Shown here: piece by piece, positions 1-5,611 of the stretch
Position numbering within the stretch: the first letter of the stretch is position 1
Layout: each line of letters begins with the position of its first letter
Assembly: GCA_013215865.1 (NCBI GenBank)
Contig: JABSQL010000198.1
Coordinates: 1-15,075, forward strand
Direction of reading: 5' to 3'
From: Candidatus Margulisiibacteriota bacterium
GTDB taxonomy: Bacteria > Margulisbacteria > Marinamargulisbacteria > DT-59
Length of the DNA stretch: 15,075 bases
Notes under the pieces: model-generated
What the model saw: the letters and a program-made list of their open reading frames with translations, nothing else
Database searches by the model: none
Told to the model about the DNA's origin: nothing
Translations under genes and position numbers: made by a program

Positions 1-81
1 AATAGTTGGAACCAGTTTTATGAGTATGTGATGGATGCGTTTGAGGTGCTTGAGGGTAAGCGAGGCCCTGAGTTTGTGTAG
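1..81 (+). CDS. 3' end of a truncated coding region, function unknown
   Basis: From base 1 a frame is open for 26 codons and stops at TAG (79-81). The visible tail reads NSWNQFYEYVMDAFEVLEGK followed by RGPEFV, a plausible amphipathic C-terminus with ordinary composition. The start lies outside the window, so family and function cannot be judged. It is followed by a ~70 bp intergenic repeat that recurs downstream of the gene ending at 2543, which hints that both genes sit in comparable cassette-like units. It could also be a chance open frame, because only 78 coding bases are seen. Confidence 0.45.
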   Translation, partial: NSWNQFYEYVMDAFEVLEGKRGPEFV

Positions 82-129
82 AAATGGACAAGGGTTTGGG
101 TGTTTTTCAGGTTGCTTCAATTTTGGTTT

Positions 130-199
130 GAGTTTAAATACCACCACAGAGAAATTACACCAGTAGTGTATGTGGGGTTTTGACGGTTGTCGGAATATA
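130..199. repeat. Intergenic repeat, copy A
   Basis: About 70 bp aligning with 2670-2740 at roughly 80% identity by eye, with a 3-base loop insertion and a small compensating deletion. The core shared stretch is TTACACCAGTA and the right part is TTTTGAYGGTTGTCG. Both copies keep the stem TACAC/GTGTA (here 156-160 and 166-170, loop CAGTA). It lies between a gene end (81) and the convergent end of the Xre gene (266). Function unknown; candidates are a structured 3' UTR, a recombination site or a small dispersed repeat. Confidence 0.6.
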
Positions 200-265
200 A
201 GTATACTGAAACTGCCATATTTCCCATAAACAAGGAAATGTAGAGGAAAGAATGTACTTGAAAAA

Positions 266-451
266 TTATAGTGAATCCAAAGAAATTTTCAAAACCTTTG
301 CGATTTTCTTAACTAACTCAAAAGACGGCACGTTTTTATCTTTTTCAATCTTATAAATAGTCTGTGTTGTTACATCTAACTTTCTCGCCAGATTTTCTTG
401 CGTTAACCCTGCTTTTGTGCGGGCCTTTCTAATTTTTGTTCCCAGAGACAT
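266..451 (-). CDS. Small Xre/Cro-type helix-turn-helix regulator
   Basis: A 61-residue protein that is almost entirely one HTH_3 domain: the recognition module runs from GLTQENLARKLDVTTQTIYK through IEKDKNVPSFELVKKIAKVL. The family binds operator DNA as a dimer, commonly as a self-regulating repressor in prophages, islands and toxin-antitoxin modules. The start ATG (449-451) is preceded by AAGGG only one base away, which is unusually close, but the protein length fits minimal family members. It is divergent from the gene at 547, and the 95 bp between them hold the promoter at 496-524, so it probably represses that promoter (inference). No partner domain is fused to it. Confidence 0.85.
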   Translation of the reverse strand: MSLGTKIRKARTKAGLTQENLARKLDVTTQTIYKIEKDKNVPSFELVKKIAKVLKISLDSL

Positions 452-495
452 ACCCTTATAGTATTAAATGATTAGATAATAATAAATAGTTTATA

Positions 496-524
496 TAGAC
501 TAGATAGATATTATTAGTTATAAT
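496..524 (+). promoter_or_regulatory. Predicted sigma-70-type promoter of the small gene at 547
   Basis: TAGACT (496-501), a 17 bp spacer and a perfect TATAAT (519-524). Initiation about 7 bp downstream would place the transcript start near 531, just before the GAGGG ribosome binding site (535-539). This makes a very short leader and strongly limits where translation can begin. It lies between the Xre gene and the small gene, the usual position for a controlled divergent promoter. Confidence 0.6.
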
Positions 525-546
525 TGATTATTACGAGGGTTTAACG

Positions 547-798
547 ATTAAAAAAGATAAAGTAATACGTCCAGAAGTTAAGTCTAAATTATTCAAGAAT
601 ACTCAAGAAGCTGTTTCTTTTGGGGAAACGGCTTCTTTGGATGACATGTCCAGGCTTATAAATCGCCTACACAAAATTTTTAAGTCTAAAGTTTTGGAGT
701 TGAGCTTTGAGCTTCAGTTTTATAACGAGGCTTATCATGCCTTTGTTAAAGATGAGTGGTATGAGGAGTATTATAAAGACACCGCAAAATCTCTCTGA
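547..798 (+). CDS. Small hypothetical protein with apparent ATT start codon
   Basis: An open frame with natural-looking composition ends at TGA (796-798) and encodes 83 residues if it starts at ATT 547. It begins with a lysine-rich stretch (KKDKVIRPEVKSKLFKN) and has an aromatic, acidic C-terminal part (FELQFYNEAYHAFVKDEWYE). No ATG, GTG or TTG lies in frame between the upstream stop (505-507) and TTG 637. GAGGG (535-539) sits 7 bases before ATT 547 (4 before ACG 544), directly downstream of a good promoter. Later in-frame starts are TTG 637 and ATG 646 (51 residues), which would leave a strong hairpin (607-635) in the leader. I recognise no family. The divergent Xre gene suggests a phage- or toxin-antitoxin-like pair, but this is inference. 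Confidence 0.55.
   Translation: MKKDKVIRPEVKSKLFKNTQEAVSFGETASLDDMSRLINRLHKIFKSKVLELSFELQFYNEAYHAFVKDEWYEEYYKDTAKSL
607..635 (+). promoter_or_regulatory. Strong hairpin inside the 5' part of the small gene
   Basis: GAAGCTGTTTC (607-617) pairs with GAAACGGCTTC (625-635) over 11 bp with one G-U pair and a 7-base loop, followed by TTT. It resembles an attenuator or weak intrinsic terminator, and it precedes the alternative starts TTG 637 and ATG 646. Confidence 0.4.
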
Positions 799-829
799 AA
801 AATCAACTACCGAGGATTTCTAGGTAGTT
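797..829 (-). terminator. Likely intrinsic terminator for the minus-strand gene ending at 940
   Basis: AACTACC (805-811) pairs with GGTAGTT (823-829), extended inward by AG/CT after one mismatch. Read on the minus strand the stem is followed by GATTTTTC, a T-run. On the plus strand it is followed by TAAAAATG, which is not a T-run, so its polarity suits the minus-strand gene about 110 bp upstream. Weak stem, so moderate confidence. Confidence 0.45.
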
Positions 830-939
830 TAAAAATGATGATATGTTGGTGGGTGGGTGGAATAACGTTAGAACTTGTTTTGCGATGGGTTAGATACCCC
901 CGTCTTTAACTCTTGGATAGCCTTTTCTAGTTAAATAAG

Positions 940-1389
940 CTAAAAATTCAATGCCAACACCAGAAAATTGCTCCATTCCTTAAAACCAATAGATTTTAAT
1001 GCTGGAAGAATTTTTGTATAGATTTCAAAAGTTTCTTTTGCTTCTTCTTTAGTGACTGTGGTTCTGGCGTTAAGTTTGTCTAGTGCATCAAGTTGAGTGT
1101 TATAGATTAGCCTGTATATTTTTTCAAAAAGTAATTCAAGTTGAGTTTCTTCTCGTTCGTTAGTTTGGGTTTTAGAATAGGGGGCAATTTTGTTAAGGTC
1201 TTCTTCGATTGCTTTTTTTTGAGTTTCCAAAATGGACCCTTTGATTTTTAGTTGATAGTAATGGTTTGAAGATTGTTGCTCATCTATTTCAGATGTAACT
1301 TCGTGTATTTTATTTTCAACTTGCGGGGTTTCTTGTTGGGTTTTGAATTTGAACCAATCTTTGAGTTCACCAGAGCTAATATTCCCCAA
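940..1389 (-). CDS. Coiled-coil hypothetical protein, TTG start or N-terminal nonsense
   Basis: A 149-residue soluble, charged, mostly helical protein. Residues ~20-75 are rich in E, K and Q (ENKIHEVTSEIDEQQ, ETQKKAIEEDLNKIAP) and look like a coiled coil; the C-terminal half (LLFEKIYRLIYNTQLDALDK) is helical and more hydrophobic. No signal peptide or membrane segment, and I recognise no family. The only conventional start in the open frame is TTG at 1389, with no visible ribosome binding site. Immediately before it is an in-frame TAA, and five codons further up an in-frame ATG (1406-1404), giving MQFLR-stop. The gene therefore either uses TTG, reinitiates after a five-codon leader, or carries a nonsense mutation at codon 6. 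A TTGACA-type promoter lies upstream. Confidence 0.5.
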   Translation of the reverse strand: MGNISSGELKDWFKFKTQQETPQVENKIHEVTSEIDEQQSSNHYYQLKIKGSILETQKKAIEEDLNKIAPYSKTQTNEREETQLELLFEKIYRLIYNTQLDALDKLNARTTVTKEEAKETFEIYTKILPALKSIGFKEWSNFLVLALNF

Positions 1390-1402
1390 TTAACGTAGAA
1401 AT

Positions 1403-1453
1403 TGCATTTTTTAAGATAAAAATGCATATGGTAACAGTTAAAAATACTGTCAA
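1403..1453 (-). promoter_or_regulatory. Promoter with overlapping 9-bp dyad for the minus-strand coiled-coil gene
   Basis: On the minus strand a perfect TTGACA (1453-1448) is followed after 17 bp by CATATG (1430-1425), a weak -10. A perfect inverted repeat, TGCATTTTT (1403-1411) and AAAAATGCA (1418-1426) separated by 6 bp, starts inside the -10 and covers the expected transcript start. That position suits an operator, or a hairpin at the very 5' end of the transcript. Confidence 0.45.
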
Positions 1454-1679
1454 GGGCCACTTATAAGAGATAAGGATGGCTTCAGTCATTAGATTAGTAT
1501 TCTATCAGATGTGACCATTTTTGGAATGTTGTTGCATCCATAATCGATGTCTTGGAGGACTAACAAGAGAGGTACTAAATATTTTGTAAACTTGAATTTC
1601 ATTAACTTCTCTCGATTAGCCGACGATTGTCCAGTAATATAACAAATTTTTCAAAGATGGGACTACTGGAGAAATCACA

Positions 1680-2543
1680 ATGGGTGGGCGTGTTAGAATT
1701 AAGTTGAGCAATATGAATAAAATTGAAATAGAACTTTGTAAGATATTTCTTAAGCATCCACTAAAAAAATGTTGTCCTTATGATGAAATAATCATATCCG
1801 GGCCCGGCAGTGAATTGAATGATTGTTTTTATGTGAAGTTTTACCAAGAGGAAGATGAAAAGTTTCCGTCATTATTTATCACTGAAATCAATGGTGATAA
1901 AATTATTGGTAAAAGATGGGACGATATTGCTAACAAATATTCTACGGATGTTAGTATTTCTCTTAAAGATATAAAGCCAGGTTTTTTAGAAGTTACCAAT
2001 TACCATAAAGGGAATATTACTGTTTTTTCAGGGCTTTGGGACTTTGTTATAAATCGGATAACAAGAGCACCCTACGTTTATGCTTTTTTACACACTAAGA
2101 ATTTTCAGATTCAGCAATTTACTTTTAATCAGAAATTATTGGATGTGAATGACCCTATTATGTTACTCGAGGTAGTAAGAAAATATTACCTGGATAAGGG
2201 TGAGCCCATTGGCGCAGTTGATTTGCTTGTAAACTTGTATGAATTAAAGGCCGTTGGACATCCAGATTTTGATGCGACATTAAAAAAAATTGATCGATTA
2301 CTTAATCTTTATACTGAATCTAATGATTTACTGAAAAGAGAATCTAAATATCAAATTACTGGGCAAGGAATAAAGCTGCTTGAACAACATCAGTACCTGG
2401 CAGAAACACGTATTGAGAATCTAAAGCTCCAGAAACAAATAAGGAATTTAACTTGTTGGATATTATTTTTCACTTTTATTATGGTTGGACTCGGGATCAT
2501 TGAAAATTGGCAGTTTATAGAATGTGTAATAACATCCTTTTGA
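1680..2543 (+). CDS. Hypothetical protein with winged-helix-like region and C-terminal membrane segment
   Basis: A 287-residue protein I cannot assign. Residues ~1-160 form a globular alpha/beta region of unknown type. Residues ~165-235 contain GEPIGAVDLLVNLYELKAVG followed by a helix and KYQITGQGIKLLEQ, a pattern like the recognition helix and wing of winged-helix proteins. Residues ~237-255 (AETRIENLKLQKQIRNL) could be a short coiled coil, followed by one hydrophobic helix at ~257-277 (WILFFTFIMVGLGII). This predicts a cytosolic domain anchored to the membrane by its C-terminus. ATG 1680 is chosen because GGAG (1668-1671) sits 8 bases before it. It is followed by repeat copy B and a hairpin terminator, so it is probably monocistronic. 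Confidence 0.75.
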   Translation: MGGRVRIKLSNMNKIEIELCKIFLKHPLKKCCPYDEIIISGPGSELNDCFYVKFYQEEDEKFPSLFITEINGDKIIGKRWDDIANKYSTDVSISLKDIKPGFLEVTNYHKGNITVFSGLWDFVINRITRAPYVYAFLHTKNFQIQQFTFNQKLLDVNDPIMLLEVVRKYYLDKGEPIGAVDLLVNLYELKAVGHPDFDATLKKIDRLLNLYTESNDLLKRESKYQITGQGIKLLEQHQYLAETRIENLKLQKQIRNLTCWILFFTFIMVGLGIIENWQFIECVITSF

Positions 2544-2669
2544 AATTGGCCATCCCATTCCTAGCAATCTAGTTAACGCAACCAAGGAAAAATATTAGGT
2601 TCTAAGTTTAGTTTTTATGCAATTTATTCTGGTTGTTTTGTGATTTTCAAATTTATTTGAGTTTGTTTT

Positions 2670-2740
2670 AAGTTTGACTACCACTACAGGGAATTTACAC
2701 CAGTAAGAGTGTATAGGATTTTGATGGTTGTCGAAATTTA
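2670..2740. repeat. Intergenic repeat, copy B
   Basis: Second copy of the ~70 bp repeat at 130-199, same orientation. The stem TACAC (2696-2700) and GTGTA (2709-2713) is kept, while the loop grows from 5 to 8 bases (CAGTAAGA). Differences are scattered, so this is an old duplication or a dispersed family and not a recent copy. It lies 127 bp downstream of a gene stop; copy A lies 49 bp downstream of one. Confidence 0.6.
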
Positions 2741-2823
2741 GAATTAGGACACAAAAGGTATTTCACGTTAAAAGAGAAAGCCTTGGTATCCAATATACTT
2801 AGTTAGAATTTGGCATTGTGTGA

Positions 2824-2844
2824 AAAAATGCCTGGGGCATTTTT
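2824..2844 (+). terminator. Intrinsic terminator upstream of the AlbA_2 gene
   Basis: AAAAATGCC (2824-2832) and GGCATTTTT (2836-2844) form a perfect 9-bp stem with a 3-base TGG loop, ending in a T-run. It is symmetric and could act on both strands. It may terminate the gene ending at 2543, but it lies 49 bp before the next start, so it could also work as an attenuator for that gene. Confidence 0.6.
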
Positions 2845-2848
2845 AATA

Positions 2849-2881
2849 ATGGTTTAATTGTTGAGTAGGAGATGGTTTAAT
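2849..2881. repeat. Pair of 10-bp direct repeats before the AlbA_2 gene
   Basis: ATGGTTTAAT occurs at 2849-2858 and again at 2872-2881, 23 bp apart, ending 11 bp before the start codon. Position suggests a protein-binding site or a translational element; no known regulator is recognised. Confidence 0.4.
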
Positions 2882-2892
2882 AATGGGCAATT

Positions 2893-4782
2893 ATGAGATC
2901 AGCCAATGAATTGATTAAGCATTTGAATAGCGTAGACGAATGTACCGATGTTGAGGCCAAGAGATGTACAAAAGTTGATAAATCTATTTTAGAGACTATT
3001 TGCTCCTTTTCAAATGAACCAGGTTTAGGTGGAGGGTCCATTCTGCTTGGTGTAGTTAGAAGTAAAGAAAATGGTGATTATGAAAGTAATGGTATTAGTA
3101 ACCCTGATCAGATTCAGTCAGACCTTGCTTCAAGATGTGCTACAGAATTTAATGTCGCCATAAGACCAAGAATAAAAACTGAAGTAATTGGTGGAAATAC
3201 GGTTCTCAACGTTTCAGTTTCTGAGTTATCAAAATCGCAAAAACCGCTTTACTTTAAGAGTGTAGGACTCCCAAAGGGAGCTTTTAGGAGAATAGGTCCT
3301 ACTGATCATCAATGTACAGATGACGATATGTTTGTTTTTTACGAACATAATGACACTTTCGATAAAAGTGTAGTTTATCAGAGCACCATGAGGGATATAG
3401 ATTTAGAGGCTGTAGAAAATTACAGAAGAATTCGAGAAAGAGTGAATTCTTCTGCTGAAGAGTTAACATATACGGATGAGGATTTGTTGCACTCACTTGG
3501 GTGTGTTGAGAATGTTGAAGGGGAGATAAAGTTAACAGTAGCAGGCGTTCTTTTGTTTGGAAGTAAAATGGCACAACGACGATTATTTCCAATGATGCGT
3601 GTTGATTATATAAGGATACCTGGCAATGAATGGGTTTCAAATCCTGATAAAAGGTTTACAACTATAGATATGAGAGGTCCATTACTCAGTTTGGTACAAA
3701 GATTGCTTGATTCTGTAGTCGATGACTTGCCAAAAGGTTTTTATCTTCCTGAAGGTGAAATACAAGCTGACAGAAAAGGATTGCCAGGAAGGGTTCTTCG
3801 TGAGGCTATCGTTAATGCAATAATGCATAGGTCTTACAAAGAAAATCAGCCTATTCAAATATTACGTTACAGCAATCGTATTGAAATTAAGAATCCGGGT
3901 TTTTCATTAAAACCTGAAGAGCATTTAGGGACGCCTGGTTCGAAGACACGAAATCCTTTAATTGCGGCTGTTTTTCACGAAACCAATGTTGCCGAAACAA
4001 AAGGTAGTGGAATTAGGGTTATGAGAAAATTAATGGAACAATCTGGATTAGGACCTCCAACATTTGAATCCGATCATGGTCAAAATTTATTTACCGCTAG
4101 ATTACTGTTGCACCACTTCTTGGGAGAGGAAGACATAAAGTGGCTTGCTTCTTTCGAAAAATATAAATTAAACGAAAGCCAAAAAATATCACTGATTTTT
4201 GTTCGGGAAGTAGGTGCTATAGATAATTCTGTCTATAGACAAATTAATCGATTAGATACATTGAAGGCAAGCTCTGAACTTCGGTTGCTAAAAAAGTGTG
4301 AACTTCTTATTAAAAAAGGGAAAGGGAGATCAACGTATTATGTTCCTGGAAATGAGTTAACTAGGAATATGGACTTAAAAGGTCTAAATCAAGATAGTGC
4401 ACCAGTTACTTCTCATAGTGCACCAGTTACTTCTCATAGTGCACCAGTTACTTCTCATAGTGCACCAGTTCCTTCTCATAGTGCACCAGTTCCTACAGGG
4501 GATAGTGCACCAGTAGATTATTTGATCAATCAACTTCCTCAAGAATTAAAGGATCAAATTAGAGAACTTGGCTCAAAATGTAACGATCCAGAAAAAATAA
4601 AGAAGGTTATAGTAAATTTGTGCCATTATAGAGAATTTAGGCTCAAAGAGCTTGCTATTATATTAGCTAGACAGCCAAAATATATCTTAAGAACGTATCT
4701 AAAACCTTTACTGGAAAGTAAGAAAATTAAATATACCCAGCCTGATATGCCAAATCATCCAAATCAAGCTTATACGGTTTAG
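2893..4782 (+). CDS. AlbA_2 (Schlafen-type) domain protein with GHKL ATPase domain and heptad repeats
   Basis: 629 residues. Residues ~10-140 form an AlbA_2/divergent-AAA_4 domain (VEAKRCTKVDKSILETICSF ... GGGSILLGV). Residues ~300-410 match the RecG-like C-terminal ATP-binding region of the GHKL fold (HATPase_c_4): LREAIVNAIMHRSY is the N-box region, with NP-rich and ETKGSGIRVM motifs following. Residues ~415-490 look like a winged helix. Residues 502-541 are a tandem repeat (SAPVTSH), and a second helical DNA-binding-like domain (LKELAIILARQPKYILRTYL) closes the protein. Family members (COG2865) are annotated as transcriptional regulators; AlbA_2/Schlafen domains also occur in nucleases and anti-phage proteins. 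The ATG at 2893 lacks a good ribosome binding site, unlike the overlapping 8-codon frame at 2883. Role here unproven; defence or island regulation are both possible. Confidence 0.8.
   Translation: MRSANELIKHLNSVDECTDVEAKRCTKVDKSILETICSFSNEPGLGGGSILLGVVRSKENGDYESNGISNPDQIQSDLASRCATEFNVAIRPRIKTEVIGGNTVLNVSVSELSKSQKPLYFKSVGLPKGAFRRIGPTDHQCTDDDMFVFYEHNDTFDKSVVYQSTMRDIDLEAVENYRRIRERVNSSAEELTYTDEDLLHSLGCVENVEGEIKLTVAGVLLFGSKMAQRRLFPMMRVDYIRIPGNEWVSNPDKRFTTIDMRGPLLSLVQRLLDSVVDDLPKGFYLPEGEIQADRKGLPGRVLREAIVNAIMHRSYKENQPIQILRYSNRIEIKNPGFSLKPEEHLGTPGSKTRNPLIAAVFHETNVAETKGSGIRVMRKLMEQSGLGPPTFESDHGQNLFTARLLLHHFLGEEDIKWLASFEKYKLNESQKISLIFVREVGAIDNSVYRQINRLDTLKASSELRLLKKCELLIKKGKGRSTYYVPGNELTRNMDLKGLNQDSAPVTSHSAPVTSHSAPVTSHSAPVPSHSAPVPTGDSAPVDYLINQLPQELKDQIRELGSKCNDPEKIKKVIVNLCHYREFRLKELAIILARQPKYILRTYLKPLLESKKIKYTQPDMPNHPNQAYTV
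4396..4515 (+). repeat. 21-bp in-frame tandem repeat coding for SAPVTSH
   Basis: Three identical 21-bp units (4396-4458), a fourth with ACT changed to CCT (4459-4479), a fifth ending differently (SAPVPTGD, 4480-4503) and a final SAPV (4504-4515). The unit length is a multiple of three, so copy number can change without a frameshift. It separates the ATPase/winged-helix part from the C-terminal helical domain and probably forms a flexible or ligand-binding linker. Confidence 0.9.
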
Positions 4783-4837
4783 GAAACTTTTAATGGCTGT
4801 AGGCGAAAGAAAACCTCGTTTTTACAGACAACCTTAA

Positions 4838-4890
4838 CGGACATTTATCGGACATTTTTTCGACATTCCTCTTGAATTAAACGGACATTT
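4838..4890. promoter_or_regulatory. Array of CGGACATT boxes with 11-bp phasing
   Basis: CGGACATTT at 4838-4846, 4849-4857 and 4882-4890, and CGACATT at 4861-4867. Aligned on ACATT, the boxes begin at 4841, 4852, 4863 and 4885: spacings of 11, 11 and 22 bp, all on one face of the helix. The last lies within the spacer of the promoter proposed for the recombinase operon. The arrangement suits cooperative protein binding: an operator, or binding sites of a recombinase or transposase (read on the minus strand as TGTCCG repeats). Confidence 0.65.
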
Positions 4891-4898
4891 CGTATAAA
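4872..4898 (+). promoter_or_regulatory. Possible promoter of the recombinase operon
   Basis: TTGAAT (4872-4877) and TATAAA (4893-4898), with a 15 bp spacer, shorter than optimal. A CGGACATTT box lies between the hexamers, so bound protein would block or bend the promoter. Initiation near 4905 gives a leader of about 75 bases containing the 4926-4993 structure. Confidence 0.35.
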
Positions 4899-4925
4899 AA
4901 TAGTAGTGTAAGTCAAAATTAAACT

Positions 4926-4993
4926 GCTGAGCCAAAGGAGTTTCCAAGCGACCTTAGCGCAGGCCATAAAAGGAAATGGCCGTGGAACTCAGC
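4926..4993 (+). promoter_or_regulatory. Structured leader with ribosome binding site in a hairpin loop
   Basis: GGCCAT (4962-4967) pairs with ATGGCC (4976-4981), leaving the loop AAAAGGAA that contains the Shine-Dalgarno sequence; the possible ATG start forms part of the stem. An outer stem, GCTGAG (4926-4931) with CTCAGC (4988-4993), encloses it, and GAGTTTCC (4939-4946) could compete for the same partner. This suggests translational control of the operon's first gene. No known riboswitch class is recognised. Confidence 0.45.
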
Positions 4994-5113
4994 AAGTGCA
5001 AAGAAATTTTAAACGAGTTAGATTTAACCGATCAAGACATCATCGAAATTCGGGATACACTAACGGGGATAGTTGAAAATATTGTAGATGCCATTTTTGA
5101 TGAGGACTCTTAA
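4982..5113 (+). CDS. Small acidic protein, first gene of the recombinase operon
   Basis: 43 residues from GTG 4982, or 45 from ATG 4976 in the same frame. GTG is preferred because AGGA (4971-4974) stands 7 bases before it, while ATG 4976 is one base from the same site. The sequence (ELSKCKEILNELDLTDQDII followed by a helix ending NIVDAIFDED) predicts an acidic helical protein, possibly one that binds DNA-binding partners, but I recognise no family. Its stop TAA (5111-5113) directly abuts the next ATG (5114), showing tight translational coupling with the following gene and hence with the recombinase. Likely a regulator or accessory factor of the element (inference). Confidence 0.65.
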   Translation: MELSKCKEILNELDLTDQDIIEIRDTLTGIVENIVDAIFDEDS

Positions 5114-5611
5114 ATGGGTAATGTAACGCATAAGCAGTTAACCGCAAATCGAAGAAATGCTCGTCAGGGTGGGATTAAAACGGTTGAAGGTAAACAAAAA
5201 ATCCGATTTAATGCTCGTAAACATGGTATTCTCGCCAATATCCTGGCAAACTACGAAAATGAGTTTCACCAAAACTATGTTGATCACCTATTTGATGAGT
5301 TTAAACCTCAAAACACATTAGAAGAACTGCTGGTCGAAAGAATCGCAATCCATTATTTAAAGTTGTTTAGACTATCGAAGGCAGAAGGAGAGCACATTCG
5401 ATTCAGCCTAAAAGAAAAAGTACTCGACTTTTCAGATTCGATGTTCGATGATGAAGACAAAATGAGCTTATCAAATAACCAATTTGAAACCTTACTTAAC
5501 TTATATCAGCGCTATGAAACCACCACTGAGAATCGCTTATATCGGGCCTTAAAAGAACTAAAGGAATTGCGTTCCCCTGAGCAAATGGGTTTGTTTGGCA
5601 ATAATGCGTAA
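5114..5611 (+). CDS. Hypothetical protein with ANRRNA...EGK...RFNA.KHG N-terminal motif
   Basis: 165 residues. The N-terminus, with LTANRRNARQGG, VEGKQKIRFNARKHGIL, is a recognisable signature of a widespread but uncharacterised family often found in mobile or repeated genomic settings. The middle (NTLEELLVERIAIHYLKLFR) and C-terminus (YQRYETTTENRLYRALKELK) are helical, also typical of that family. The basic N-terminus suggests nucleic-acid binding (inference). GAGGA (5102-5106) is 7 bases before the ATG. It abuts the upstream small gene and overlaps the recombinase start by 8 bases, so the three are one operon. Function unknown; an accessory factor of the recombinase is a reasonable guess. 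Confidence 0.8.
   Translation: MGNVTHKQLTANRRNARQGGIKTVEGKQKIRFNARKHGILANILANYENEFHQNYVDHLFDEFKPQNTLEELLVERIAIHYLKLFRLSKAEGEHIRFSLKEKVLDFSDSMFDDEDKMSLSNNQFETLLNLYQRYETTTENRLYRALKELKELRSPEQMGLFGNNA

Larger units (their letters stand above)
2544..2892. other. Intergenic region with repeat, terminator and direct repeats
   Basis: No credible gene on either strand. It holds repeat copy B (2670-2740), a perfect palindromic hairpin terminator (2824-2844) and two copies of ATGGTTTAAT just before the AlbA_2 gene. A strong GGAG (2867-2870) stands before an 8-codon frame (2883-2909, MGNYEISQ) that overlaps the AlbA_2 start in another frame. Confidence 0.6.

Noticed and set aside
845..862. G-rich stretch as a G-quadruplex
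   Set aside because: The GG/GGG runs in GGTGGGTGGGTGG could fold, but it is a single short tract in a region with no gene start, so no role is supported.
130..2740. Repeat copies as integron attC sites
   Set aside because: I find no paired RYYYAAC/GTTRRRY core sites at the ends and no long overall palindrome, and no integron integrase is seen.
3299..3640. 113-residue minus-strand frame within the AlbA_2 gene
   Set aside because: Antisense to a well-supported domain protein; no ribosome binding site and no recognisable motif.
4396..4515. Tandem repeat as a CRISPR array
   Set aside because: 21-bp units are contiguous with no spacers and stay in frame within a protein-coding gene.
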